Origin: Neobacillus drentensis NBRC 102427
GTDB lineage: Bacteria; Bacillota; Bacilli; Bacillales; Cytobacillaceae
Direction: 5' to 3'
DNA length: 64,000 bases
Assembly (NCBI RefSeq): GCF_001591445.1
Contig: NZ_BCUX01000015.1
Coordinates: forward strand, 21,124 to 85,123
Every line of letters starts with the position of its first letter. Position 1 is the first letter of the stretch. Below, piece after piece: positions 45,192 through 54,011 of this stretch. The position numbers and the translations under genes were made by a program. Below the pieces are notes generated by a model. It was not told the origin of the DNA and did no database searches. It saw only the letters and a program-made list of their open reading frames with translations.

Positions 45192-45243
45192 ATAAGTGAC
45201 GGGCACCTTCCAGGAAATTGGATGGATTCCGTCGCTTTTTTTC
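45192..45243. repeat. Palindromic repeat, family I, copy 5 (diverged)
   Basis: AAGTGACGGGCACCTTCC and GGATGGATTCCGTCGCTTTTTTT around GGAAATTGG. It lies 45 bp behind the dehydrogenase and probably terminates the operon before the transporter gene. Confidence 0.8.
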
Positions 45244-45393
45244 TGTTGCAACAATTCTTACATAACATAAAAAAATTGATAGAAATCATTGAACTATTTG
45301 TCCAATGACAGGATATTTTGAAGATATATAATATAGGATAGGAATATGTTTCACTTGAAGAGCTCGTCAAATAACCAAATAGGGGGAAATTTG

Positions 45394-46929
45394 TTGAAAA
45401 CGCAAATTGAACAAAATGGAATTGTTACCCTGACACCTGAAGTAGCTAATGGTTTAAGTGGCAGTTACATGTGGAATGATGACCTGCGCCCAACGACAAT
45501 GGAAGAACATTCATGGAAGGGGATGAACTTTGCCACTTTATGGATTGGCATGTGTTTGTGTATTCCGTCCTACACGATGGCAAGTGGCTTGATATCTTTG
45601 GGAATGAATTGGTGGCAAGCGATTGGAACGATTTTTCTTGGGAATGTCATAGTCCTTATCCCTATTCTATTAAACTCACATGCTGGTACTAAATTTGGAA
45701 TTCCCTATCCCGTGTTTGCAAGGTTATGGTTTGGCTCAAAAGGAGCACACATCCCAGCTTTAGCAAGAGCCATTGTTGCTGCTGGCTGGTTCGGTATTAA
45801 CACTTGGATTGGTACGGGTGCAATAGATACACTTTTATCGGCTTCATTTCCTGCCTGGAGAAACTTAAGTGGACATACGGCTATAATATTTGCCTTGTTT
45901 TGGGGGTTAAATGTGGTCGTCGCCTATAAGGGACCTCAAGCAATGAAAGTCCTTGGTTTAATTGCCACACCGATTGTAGGTATCGCTTCGATCATCCTTC
46001 TTATTTGGGCATATACGAATGCTGGAGGCTGGGGCCCTATCTTGGACACACCATCAAAATTCACGACAACAGGGGCGTTTTTAAAAGTGTTTTTCCCAGC
46101 ATTAACAGGTGTCATTGCTTTCTGGGCAACACTAGCCTTGAATATTCCAGACTTCTGTCGATATGCAAAAAGTCAAAAATCACAAATGCTTGCTCAAAGC
46201 TTTTCTCTTCCACTGACAATGAGTATTTTCTCCTTTATTGGCATCGCCGTCACCTCTGCAACAGTGGTGATTTTCGGAACAGCCCTTTGGGATCCAGTTC
46301 AACTGCTAGCGAAATTCCCTCCATACATTATCTTTTTGGGCACGTTAATCATTGTTATTGCATCCTTAACCATTAATGTCGGTGCAAACATCGTCGCACC
46401 TGCGCGCGCAATTGAAAATTTAAATCCAAAACGAATTACTTTCGGATTAGGTGCTCTAATAACGGGGATTTTTGCGATTCTAATGCAGCCATGGTACATA
46501 ATGGAGAACTTTGGGAATTATATTTTTGGCTGGTTGGGAACATATGGAGCGTTACTTGGACCGATTGATGGGATTGCGATTGCAGATTACTGGCTGGTTC
46601 GCAAGCGACAAATGGCACTAAATGAGCTATATGATGTAAATGGCCGGTATAGTTATACATCTGGTTTTAATAAAAATGGCGTATATGCCCTAATTATTGG
46701 TGTAGGTATTCCCGTCCTGGGTCTTTTCATTCCTGGACTTCGTTTTTTATGGGATAATGCGTGGACATTTGGATTGTTTATCTCCATTATCGCCTACACC
46801 TATTTAATGAGAGGAGATAAGAGCGTACTAAAACCTGGAGAATATGAGAAAATTACAAGCTTCAAAACATCCATTCCTGATAATAAGCCAGATGCAGTGA
46901 CGGGGAATGAAACAGAGTTTTTTTATTAA
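45394..46929 (+). CDS. NCS1 family transporter (cytosine/allantoin/hydantoin permease type)
   Basis: 511 residues from TTG 45394, preferred because AGGGGGA is 7 bp upstream; TTG 45391 or ATG 45346 are possible. Twelve membrane segments. Family features: NDDLRPTTMEEHSWKGMNFATLWIG at the N-terminus, PVFARLWFGSKGAHIPALARAIVAAGWFGINTWIG and NIPDFCRYAKSQKSQ. NCS1 carriers move nucleobases, allantoin, hydantoins, thiamine or pyridines with Na+ or H+. Its position behind an aromatic pathway suggests import of the growth substrate, which would be unusual for a phenol. Confidence 0.88.
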   Translation: MKTQIEQNGIVTLTPEVANGLSGSYMWNDDLRPTTMEEHSWKGMNFATLWIGMCLCIPSYTMASGLISLGMNWWQAIGTIFLGNVIVLIPILLNSHAGTKFGIPYPVFARLWFGSKGAHIPALARAIVAAGWFGINTWIGTGAIDTLLSASFPAWRNLSGHTAIIFALFWGLNVVVAYKGPQAMKVLGLIATPIVGIASIILLIWAYTNAGGWGPILDTPSKFTTTGAFLKVFFPALTGVIAFWATLALNIPDFCRYAKSQKSQMLAQSFSLPLTMSIFSFIGIAVTSATVVIFGTALWDPVQLLAKFPPYIIFLGTLIIVIASLTINVGANIVAPARAIENLNPKRITFGLGALITGIFAILMQPWYIMENFGNYIFGWLGTYGALLGPIDGIAIADYWLVRKRQMALNELYDVNGRYSYTSGFNKNGVYALIIGVGIPVLGLFIPGLRFLWDNAWTFGLFISIIAYTYLMRGDKSVLKPGEYEKITSFKTSIPDNKPDAVTGNETEFFY

Positions 46930-46945
46930 AACTTGATAAATAAAC

Positions 46946-46976
46946 AAAAAGCTTGGATTATTATTCCAAGCTTTTT
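46946..46976. terminator. Bidirectional terminator after the NCS1 gene
   Basis: Arms AAAAAGCTTGGA / TCCAAGCTTTTT around a short A/T loop, usable for both converging genes. Confidence 0.9.
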
Positions 46977-46994
46977 AATGTGTGGGAAAATCGA

Positions 46995-47477
46995 TTAATC
47001 ATTGGACCGGAATGCTTCTGTTTTAGGAGGATTAACATATTTACCATCCATTTTGACGCCCACACCTTGGTCATAGACCATTTTCCCTCCAAAATATCCC
47101 ACTGCAAGGATGCTAGCAGAACAAATTAAGGTAAGAAGACAATACATGACCAGAGAAATCTTATGAAATTCTTTCTTTTTAAAAATAAAGGAAGCACGGA
47201 ATGCGACAACAAGAAAGGCAAGGACGGTGGCAATATCAGCCAGACTTTCGTGATATTCGAATACATTAGTATTTCCTCTCGCATCATTCTCGGGCCCAGT
47301 GCCAATTGCTATCCAAGCACTAATAAATGCAATGGCCCACAGCCAAAAACCTCTCTTCGGTGAAAACCTCCGCTTTGTAACCATCCAAAATAAATCATAA
47401 CACGTCGCCATAATGATTAAAGCAATTGGAAAATGCACCATAATAGGGTGAATATGTGAAATTAGTTCTTCAAACAT
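46995..47477 (-). CDS. DUF2231 family membrane protein
   Basis: 160 residues with four membrane segments. HPIMVHFPIALIIMATCYDLFW near residues 11-31, with paired His, and a later EYHESLAD region, are typical of DUF2231, where conserved His residues suggest metal or heme binding. Function unknown; often found near redox or metal genes. GAGGAAAGGC precedes the ATG. Confidence 0.82.
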   Translation of the reverse strand: MFEELISHIHPIMVHFPIALIIMATCYDLFWMVTKRRFSPKRGFWLWAIAFISAWIAIGTGPENDARGNTNVFEYHESLADIATVLAFLVVAFRASFIFKKKEFHKISLVMYCLLTLICSASILAVGYFGGKMVYDQGVGVKMDGKYVNPPKTEAFRSND

Positions 47478-47740
47478 TGCCTTTCCTCCTCTGTTTAAAA
47501 GATTCGATGAGTTTAAGAGACTGTCCTACTACCTAAATTTTACAATAGGAAAATGAAAATTTCCTGAAAATTACAACTAAAACCAACATGTTTATTTTAT
47601 CTGTTCACAGAAATTCCTTTTTCTTAAAAGGACTAGGGAGCACCTCTATCAGAATCGCTTGCCTCTTTCGACAATTTTCTTCAAATCGTTCGAAAACTGA
47701 TATTGTGATATAATATAGGCAATGAAACGGAGGTGTTTAA

Positions 47741-48127
47741 ATGGAGAAGCAAATATTTACCTTACTGCAGGAAATGAATAAAAAGCTGGATCATTTAGAT
47801 TTAACGCTGAAAGAGCACAGCGTAATATTGAAAGAGCAAGGCGAAATGTTGATAGAGCACGGCAAGATGTTGAATGAGCACAGCAATACGTTGAATGAGC
47901 ATAGCGAAGCCTTAAAAGAACAAAGTAGAACTTTAAGCGCATTGAGGACTGAACAAGAATTTCAAAAAGCCGAATTAAGTGAAATGAAACTTCAAAATGC
48001 TAAAGACTTTAGCGAAATTAAAGAACAATTAAAAAACCAAGAAGACAGCATTGAAATATTAAAAGATGAGACATGGAATAATAAGAAAAGTATCTTGAGG
48101 GTTCAAAAAACCATGGGGCTTTCCTAG
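47741..48127 (+). CDS. Coiled-coil protein with 7-residue tandem repeats
   Basis: 128 residues, predicted to be one long coiled coil. Residues ~21-64 are a run of heptads of the form LKEHSVI, LKEQGEM, LIEHGKM, LNEHSNT, LNEHSEA, LKEQSRT, each encoded by 21 bp with similar DNA sequence. Upstream is an extended -10 (TGATATAAT at 47706-47714) and GGAGGTG before ATG. No signal or membrane segment. Function unknown; similar t-SNARE-like small proteins occur in several Bacillus genomes. Confidence 0.75.
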   Translation: MEKQIFTLLQEMNKKLDHLDLTLKEHSVILKEQGEMLIEHGKMLNEHSNTLNEHSEALKEQSRTLSALRTEQEFQKAELSEMKLQNAKDFSEIKEQLKNQEDSIEILKDETWNNKKSILRVQKTMGLS

Positions 48128-48326
48128 TATCGATTCAACCGCAAAATTTAATAATTGTATTAAGACCATTTGAAATAAAGTTATTTAATAGTCAGAAACT
48201 CCTCATATGTATTAACATCTATTATCTCTTCAAATGAAATCTCCATCCAACCAGCCAAACAAAATCGGCTTTTTTTACGTAAGAATGAAAAACACCTTCA
48301 CACAAAATAAGCTAAAAATCACTCAA

Positions 48327-48380
48327 GAAAAAAAGTCCCAGGCACTCCCCAGAAAATTGGATGGTGCCTGGCACTTTTTT
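48327..48380. repeat. Palindromic repeat, family I, copy 6
   Basis: AAAGTCCCAGGCACTCCCC and GGATGGTGCCTGGCACTTTTTT around GAAAATTGG, about 200 bp behind the coiled-coil gene. Confidence 0.85.
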
Positions 48381-48438
48381 GCAGCATGCCAATATGTTCC
48401 TTAATTGGTAATAATTGATTAAAGTAAATAGATAGTTA

Positions 48439-48469
48439 AAAGATGGTTCGTAATGGTTCCATCTTTTTT
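48439..48469 (+). terminator. Hairpin with T-run
   Basis: AAAAGATGG / CCATCTTTT arms with a 12-base loop and seven T. Confidence 0.6.
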
Positions 48470-48617
48470 TGTATACCGAATTGTGATAACTCCTAGTGGT
48501 TTCGCTCTTTCGTGCCCTAGTAAACTTGCTAAACGATTTGGTATGAAACTTGATTTGGATGAATATAATCTTATCAAATTGTAAAACAAGTTCTGTGACA
48601 GAGGGAGGAAATGAAAT

Positions 48618-48848
48618 TTGGAAATTTTAAGATTTAACCAATTGAAAGCTTTTGTAGAATTGGATTATAAGGGTAGACATGATATTATTCCACAAAATCA
48701 TTTCCGTTTAGAAGATTTAAAATGGTTAATGGGGCAAGCCGAAAAAGCTATGTATTTTGAACGATCGTTAAGAACTATCGCAGAAGATATGAATGAGAAG
48801 GAAACCAGTGAATTAATTGAAGTGGCAAGGAAGGCATTAAGAGATTAG
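48618..48848 (+). CDS. Small hypothetical protein
   Basis: 76 residues from TTG with GGGAGG 9-10 bp upstream. Hydrophilic and helical, rich in Glu/Lys (DLKWLMGQAEKAMYFERSLRT), soluble. A good terminator follows within 50 bp. I do not recognise the family. Confidence 0.55.
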   Translation: MEILRFNQLKAFVELDYKGRHDIIPQNHFRLEDLKWLMGQAEKAMYFERSLRTIAEDMNEKETSELIEVARKALRD

Positions 48849-48873
48849 TGGTGTGGTGCCTCACTCGAAGGTG

Positions 48874-48907
48874 GCGATACTTAAAAAAGTATCGCTTTGT
48901 CTTTTTT
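48874..48907 (+). terminator. Terminator of the small hypothetical gene
   Basis: GCGATACTT / AAGTATCGC arms with a four-A loop and a T-run; it lies within the in-frame sequence upstream of the FBPase start, supporting the later start for that gene. Confidence 0.85.
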
Positions 48908-49082
48908 TGCTGGAAAAGTGATGTGTTCTGCCATTTCAGCCATCAAGTTTCCTTCTTTTGCAAATAAAGATAATAAAAATATCATTATGATATCAAATAT
49001 ATTCTTTTTATCCCTTATAATATCATTATGGAATGATGTTAATCAGAGCAACGCAGTCAATTCTGAAAGGGGATACATATTC

Positions 49083-51014
49083 TTGAACGAGAAATTTCTA
49101 GATTTACTAGCCCAAAAATATGATAGTGCAGAAAAAGTCGCAACAGAAATTATTAATCTCGAAGCCATCCTAAATCTACCAAAAGGAACTGAACATTTTG
49201 TCAGTGATTTACATGGAGAGTATCAAGCTTTTCAACATGTATTAAGAAATGGTTCAGGGAATGTAATAGAGAAGATTAATGACTTGTTTCAAGATACGCT
49301 TTCTGAAAACGAGAGGAATGAATTTGCAACATTAATTTATTACCCAGAAGAAAAATTGAAGTTAATAAAAAGTCATTTTGGGAATGAACTAGAATTAAAC
49401 CAATGGTATACAGAAATCATTGAGCGAATGATTAAGCTCATTTCTTATGCCTCCTCCAAATACACACGCTCTAAGTTACGTAAAGCTTTGCCTAAACCAT
49501 TTGTGTATATCATTGAAGAGTTACTCTACAAAAAAGATGATTCCACAAATAAGGACGATTATTATTCAAAAATTGTTCAGCAGATCATCTCCTTAGCACA
49601 GGCGGATCAACTGATCATAGGTCTTGCCTATACAACACAAAGATTAGTTGTCGATCATCTTCATGTAGTGGGTGATATTTACGACCGGGGACCCGAGCCC
49701 GATAAAATTATCGATACATTGATTGATTACCATTCGGTTGATATCCAATGGGGAAACCATGATGTCCTATGGCTAGGTGCCTTTGCGGGATCAAAGGTAT
49801 GTCTGGCAAATATTATTCGTATTTGTGCGAGATATGACAATTTAGATATTATCGAAGACGTATATGGAATCAATCTTAGACCGTTACTTAATCTAGCGGA
49901 AAAGTACTATGAAGACAATCCAGCCTTTAGACCAAAGGTCCAATCTGAAAAGAAACTATCAGATTATGAACAACTGCAAATTACGAAAATACATCAGGCA
50001 ATCGCGATGATTCAATTCAAACTGGAAATCCCGATCATCAAGAGGCGCCCGTATTTTAATATGTCAGAAAGGCGTTTACTTGAGAAAATTGATTATGAAA
50101 AGAAAGAAATAACAATCCATGGGAAAACCTATCCTTTAGAAAATAGTTGCTTTGCTACTGTTAATCCAATGCAGCCAGATCGATTATTAGAGGAAGAACA
50201 ACAAGTGATCGAAAAATTATTATTTTCTGTTCAGCATTCCGAAAAGCTGGCTAGACATATGAATTTTCTTATGAAAAAGGGAAGCCTATATTTGAAATAT
50301 AACGGAAACTTGTTAATCCATGGCTGTATTCCTTTAGATGAAGAAGGGAATATGGAAAAAATGACGATTGAAAACAAAACGTATGCCGGCCGTGAATTAT
50401 TAGATACCTTTGAATCATATTTACGATATGCGTTTGAACACCCGGAAATGACAGATGACCTTGCAACAGATATGGTTTGGTATTTATGGACTGGAGAATA
50501 TTCATCCCTCTTTGGTAAAAGAGAGATGACCACCTTTGAACGGTACTTTATTAAGGAGAAGGAGACGCATAAGGAGGGAAAGAACCCTTATTATTATTTG
50601 CGTGAGAAGGAAGAAATTTGCCAAAAAATCCTGGCTGAATTTGATCTCCACCCTGAGCAGGGTCATATTATCAACGGTCATACTCCAGTAAAAGAAATTG
50701 ATGGAGAGAATCCCATCAAAGCGAATGGACGAATGCTTGTCATCGATGGCGGGTTCTCAAAACCTTATCAATCGGTTACAGGTATAGCAGGATACACCTT
50801 ACTATATAATTCCTACGGTATGCAGTTGGTGGCTCATAAACAGTTTCATTCCAAAGAAGTTGTATTAGGTGACACAACGGATGTATTATCAGTCAAAAGG
50901 TTAGTGGATAAAGAACTGGTAAGAAAAAAGGTAAGAGAAACGAATATTGGGAAAGAACTATTACAGGAAATTTCCATTTTGAATAGTTTGAGGGAATATC
51001 GATATATGAATTAA
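49083..51014 (+). CDS. fbp: Fructose-1,6-bisphosphatase class III
   Basis: 643 residues from TTG 49083, preferred because GAAAGGGG lies 9 bp upstream; the upstream open frame contains a terminator. Metallophosphatase motifs: [39 protein letters not shown], and INGHTPVKE and VIDGGFS in the C-terminal half. This Firmicutes-type enzyme dephosphorylates fructose 1,6-bisphosphate in gluconeogenesis. It would be needed for growth on pyruvate and acetyl-CoA from the nearby aromatic pathway. Confidence 0.93.
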   Translation: MNEKFLDLLAQKYDSAEKVATEIINLEAILNLPKGTEHFVSDLHGEYQAFQHVLRNGSGNVIEKINDLFQDTLSENERNEFATLIYYPEEKLKLIKSHFGNELELNQWYTEIIERMIKLISYASSKYTRSKLRKALPKPFVYIIEELLYKKDDSTNKDDYYSKIVQQIISLAQADQLIIGLAYTTQRLVVDHLHVVGDIYDRGPEPDKIIDTLIDYHSVDIQWGNHDVLWLGAFAGSKVCLANIIRICARYDNLDIIEDVYGINLRPLLNLAEKYYEDNPAFRPKVQSEKKLSDYEQLQITKIHQAIAMIQFKLEIPIIKRRPYFNMSERRLLEKIDYEKKEITIHGKTYPLENSCFATVNPMQPDRLLEEEQQVIEKLLFSVQHSEKLARHMNFLMKKGSLYLKYNGNLLIHGCIPLDEEGNMEKMTIENKTYAGRELLDTFESYLRYAFEHPEMTDDLATDMVWYLWTGEYSSLFGKREMTTFERYFIKEKETHKEGKNPYYYLREKEEICQKILAEFDLHPEQGHIINGHTPVKEIDGENPIKANGRMLVIDGGFSKPYQSVTGIAGYTLLYNSYGMQLVAHKQFHSKEVVLGDTTDVLSVKRLVDKELVRKKVRETNIGKELLQEISILNSLREYRYMN

Positions 51015-51086
51015 AGCGGATTGTAGCTTTTCTCCATTCTTTTTGTGTAAAATAAGAATGGAAAATAAACTAGAAAAGGTGAGAAC

Positions 51087-52457
51087 ATGAGTCAATTATC
51101 CGAGTTGTTATCCAATCAACATGATCAAAATGTCGAGGAATTAAAAGAATTGCTCCGGATTCCAAGCATCAGTTCCTTATCGGAGAATAAAGAGGACATC
51201 CAAAAAGCAGCTTCATGGATTGCCAATAAATTAGAAAGCATTGGACTTGAACATGTTGAAATCGTTCAAACAAAAGGGCATCCGATTATCTATGCAGATT
51301 GGCTTCATCAGGAAAACGCCCCAACAGTCTTAGTATACGGCCATTATGACGTACAGCCCGTTGATCCATTGCATTTATGGGAAACGCCTCCATTTGAGCC
51401 AACGATTCGTGATGAAAAAATCTATGCTAGAGGGGCAACTGACGACAAAGGGCAGACGTTCTTACATATCAAAGCAGTGGAAACACTATTGAAAGTAGAA
51501 GGTAAGTTACCGATAAACGTAAAATTCTGCATCGAAGGAGAAGAAGAAATCGGAAGTCCTCATCTTCCGCCATACTTATCCGAGAATAAAGAGAAATTAT
51601 CCTGTGATGTAGTCGTTATTTCTGATTCTGATATGTGGGATAGAGGCGTCCCTGCGATTACTTATTCCTTAAGAGGTCTGTGTGCATTAGAATTGTCCCT
51701 TAAAACCGCAAATTCTGATTTGCACTCGGGCATGTTCGGCGGAGGAGTTCAAAACGCCAACCATCTATTGGTGCAGCTGCTTTCTAGTCTTCATGATTCT
51801 AATGGTAAGGTAAATGTGGACCATTTTTATGATGATGTTGTCGAACTTACAGAATTTGAAAAGGAACAAATTAAAGCACTAGGCTTTGATGAAGAAAAAT
51901 TGAAAAAATCGTTAGGGTTAACCGATTTAACGGGAGGGGAAAACAACAATTTTCCTTACGCTGAGAGAATTAGTTCCCGGCCAACATTAGAAATAAACGG
52001 TTTATGGGGCGGATTTCAGGGAGAAGGAACAAAAACGGTCATCCCGAATGAGGCTCATGCCAAAATCACCTGCCGCCTAGTTCACAATCAAAACCCTGAA
52101 AAAATTCAAGGATTGGTCAAAAACCATCTTGAGAAACATGCACCAAAAGGATGCAGATTGGAAGTGTCGCTACAAGATACCGGCAATCCATTCTTAACTC
52201 CGATCGACAGTCCGATGATTCAAAAAGCGGCCGAAGCGTATGAAACCGTTTATGGAAAAGCGCCTGTTTACAAAAGAGAAGGCGGCTCGATTCCAATTGT
52301 ATCGGATTTCAATCATTCTCTAAATGCACCGGTTGTCTTAATGGGATTCGGTTTGCCAGATGAAAATCTTCACGCTCCAAACGAACACTTTAACCTAGAA
52401 AACTTTGATAAAGGAATCTTAACGATTTGTTCCTTTTTAGAACTTGTTAAAAAGTAA
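51087..52457 (+). CDS. M20 family dipeptidase (CNDP/ArgE-like)
   Basis: 456 residues. M20 catalytic domain with metal and catalytic residues in VYGHYDVQPVDP, GATDDKGQ, EGEEEIGSP and VVISDSDMW, a lid domain (~190-350, DLHSGMFGGGVQNANHLL), and the C-terminal His in DENLHAPNEHF. Cytoplasmic, no signal. It hydrolyses dipeptides or acyl amino acids; Bacillus relatives are annotated as dipeptidases. AAGGTGAG precedes ATG. A family I repeat follows. Confidence 0.9.
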   Translation: MSQLSELLSNQHDQNVEELKELLRIPSISSLSENKEDIQKAASWIANKLESIGLEHVEIVQTKGHPIIYADWLHQENAPTVLVYGHYDVQPVDPLHLWETPPFEPTIRDEKIYARGATDDKGQTFLHIKAVETLLKVEGKLPINVKFCIEGEEEIGSPHLPPYLSENKEKLSCDVVVISDSDMWDRGVPAITYSLRGLCALELSLKTANSDLHSGMFGGGVQNANHLLVQLLSSLHDSNGKVNVDHFYDDVVELTEFEKEQIKALGFDEEKLKKSLGLTDLTGGENNNFPYAERISSRPTLEINGLWGGFQGEGTKTVIPNEAHAKITCRLVHNQNPEKIQGLVKNHLEKHAPKGCRLEVSLQDTGNPFLTPIDSPMIQKAAEAYETVYGKAPVYKREGGSIPIVSDFNHSLNAPVVLMGFGLPDENLHAPNEHFNLENFDKGILTICSFLELVKK

Positions 52458-52498
52458 AAAAGTGCCTGACACCACCCTCGGTGGTGTCAGGCACTTTT
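52456..52498. repeat. Palindromic repeat, family I, copy 7 (perfect)
   Basis: AAAAGTGCCTGACACCACC and its exact inverse complement around CTC, beginning at the stop codon of the dipeptidase. Confidence 0.92.
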
Positions 52499-52549
52499 AA
52501 TAGATTCGTGTGTTTGAACCAAGTAAAATAGGGGACAGGCAGCTAATTA

Positions 52550-53533
52550 TTAATAAACTTTATCACCGTTAAAGATTGAGTTCTTTACGATGACATAGTC
52601 TACCGTACGGATGTCTTTTAACTTGTTCCCTCCCGCGTAGGAAATAGCGGACTGAAGATCTTGTTCCATTTCGATTAATGTATCGATTAAACGGCCCTTG
52701 TATTCCACGTACATTTTTTTACCTTCGACATTTTTTCGTTCGCCTTTTTGGAATTCTGAAGCCGAGCCGAAGTATTCTTTAAAATGCTTTCCGTCCTTCT
52801 TAATTGTTTCCCCAGGAGATTCTTCATGTCCCGCAAATAAAGAACCAATCATGACCATTGATGCCCCAAATCTAATGGATTTCGCGATATCACCATGTGT
52901 ACGAATGCCGCCGTCAGCAATAATTGGTTTGCTTGCAGCCTTGGCACACCATCTTAGAGCAGCTAATTGCCAGCCGCCTGTTCCAAATCCAGTCTTTATT
53001 TTCGTAATACATACTTTCCCAGGCCCAATCCCTACTTTCGTTGCATCTGCACCAGCATGTTCTAATTCTCTTACAGCTTCTGGAGTACCGACATTTCCGG
53101 CAATGACAAAGCTATTTGGCAGTTGTTTCTTAATATGCTTTATCATTTCAATCACGGCATTGGAGTGGCCATGGGCGATATCGATGGTAATAAATTCAGG
53201 TGTTAGATTTTCATTTGCCAGCTGGTTGATGAATTCGTACTCTCCCTCTTTTACACCCACACTAATAGAAGCGATAAGTCCTCGTGCATGCATGTCCTTT
53301 ACGAAGGAAAGACGCTTTTCAGGCTGGAAACGGTGCATAATATAGAAGTAACCATTTTCCGCAAAGGAAATTGCTAGCTTTTCGTCTATAATCGTCTGCA
53401 TATTTGCAGGTACAACTGGTAATTTGAATGTATGTCCACCAAAAGTGACACTTGTATCACACTCAGAACGACTGTTAACTATAGATTTAGCAGGAATCAG
53501 TTGAATATCTTCATAATCAAATACAGTATCCAT
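52550..53533 (-). CDS. guaC: GMP reductase
   Basis: 327 residues, IMPDH/GMPR TIM barrel without CBS domains, as expected for GuaC2-type enzymes. It starts [19 protein letters not shown]; the catalytic Cys lies in [22 protein letters not shown]; flavin-free substrate contacts are in [17 protein letters not shown] and [12 protein letters not shown]. It reduces GMP to IMP with NADPH and releases ammonia, allowing guanine nucleotides to refill the adenine pool. Preceded by its own promoter with a palindrome over the start site. Confidence 0.94.
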   Translation of the reverse strand: MDTVFDYEDIQLIPAKSIVNSRSECDTSVTFGGHTFKLPVVPANMQTIIDEKLAISFAENGYFYIMHRFQPEKRLSFVKDMHARGLIASISVGVKEGEYEFINQLANENLTPEFITIDIAHGHSNAVIEMIKHIKKQLPNSFVIAGNVGTPEAVRELEHAGADATKVGIGPGKVCITKIKTGFGTGGWQLAALRWCAKAASKPIIADGGIRTHGDIAKSIRFGASMVMIGSLFAGHEESPGETIKKDGKHFKEYFGSASEFQKGERKNVEGKKMYVEYKGRLIDTLIEMEQDLQSAISYAGGNKLKDIRTVDYVIVKNSIFNGDKVY

Positions 53534-53573
53534 AAATTACACCTCTAAACACGAATATTTTAGTTAAATTATT

Positions 53574-53590
53574 ATGTATCGTTCGTACAT
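53574..53590. promoter_or_regulatory. Palindromic operator candidate at the guaC start site
   Basis: ATGTATCGTTCGTACAT, 5-bp perfect arms (ATGTA/TACAT) around a CGTTCG centre. It directly follows the -10, the position of a repressor site. The CGAAC core recalls PurR boxes, but the overall match is partial. Confidence 0.45.
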
Positions 53591-53595
53591 TTGTT

Positions 53596-53624
53596 AATTT
53601 ACAGCATATTGATCATTTTGTCAA
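53596..53624 (-). promoter_or_regulatory. guaC promoter
   Basis: On the minus strand: TTGACA (53624-53619), 17-bp spacer, TAAATT (53601-53596). Confidence 0.6.
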
Positions 53625-53700
53625 AACATTTAATAATTATGTAGTGTATAAATAATTATCTGATTAACTATAAGTGCCCTTCAAGGACGATATATTTACA

Positions 53701-53747
53701 ACCTGTAAAGCATTCTAAACATTAATTGTTAAGAATGCTTTACAGGT
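53701..53747. repeat. Long perfect hairpin without T-run
   Basis: Perfect 16-bp arms ACCTGTAAAGCATTCT / AGAATGCTTTACAGGT with four more pairs (AACA/TGTT) inside. The surrounding 450-bp gap (53534-54011) contains no convincing gene; a 20-codon frame ending at 53820 (GEVTFLLSTFKNNGDQVL) may be a remnant. Confidence 0.7.
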
Positions 53748-54011
53748 AAAGGAACTGGTGAAGTGACTTTCCTACTTTCAACTTTTAAAAATAATGGTGA
53801 CCAGGTATTGTAAAGAGGAAAAATCAATCTCACACAGATATAGGTTAACCATTTTTTATTAACATAAAAAGGCTGCAGTCCAAAATAAACATAAGATAGC
53901 GAACTTTTTTCTCCTGTTTCATTTTCAAAAGTTTACTAGTCATTTAAGTTTATTCATACTTGAAGTCTTTTTATTGAATGAACCTTGATAGGGATTTTAG
54001 GGGGTATGGTG

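Larger units (their letters stand above)
48128..48617. other. Gene-poor stretch
   Basis: 490 bp holding a family I repeat (48327-48380), a terminator-like hairpin (48439-48469) and a 43-codon frame at 48453-48584 ending KRFGMKLDLDEYNLIKL, which has no binding site and may be a coding remnant. Confidence 0.5.

Noticed and set aside
47801..47932. CRISPR-like array
   Set aside because: The 21-bp repeats are contiguous, in frame and code for heptads; there are no spacers or cas genes.
48453..48584. 43-codon frame ending KRFGMKLDLDEYNLIKL as a gene
   Set aside because: No ribosome binding site, and its start overlaps a terminator hairpin; noted only as a possible remnant.
48897..49082. N-terminal extension of the FBPase
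   Set aside because: The extension begins at a terminator T-run and is not like the family; a good binding site precedes TTG 49083.
53534..53984. Purine riboswitch upstream of guaC
   Set aside because: The conserved purine-aptamer loops are absent; the region shows a promoter and a palindrome instead.
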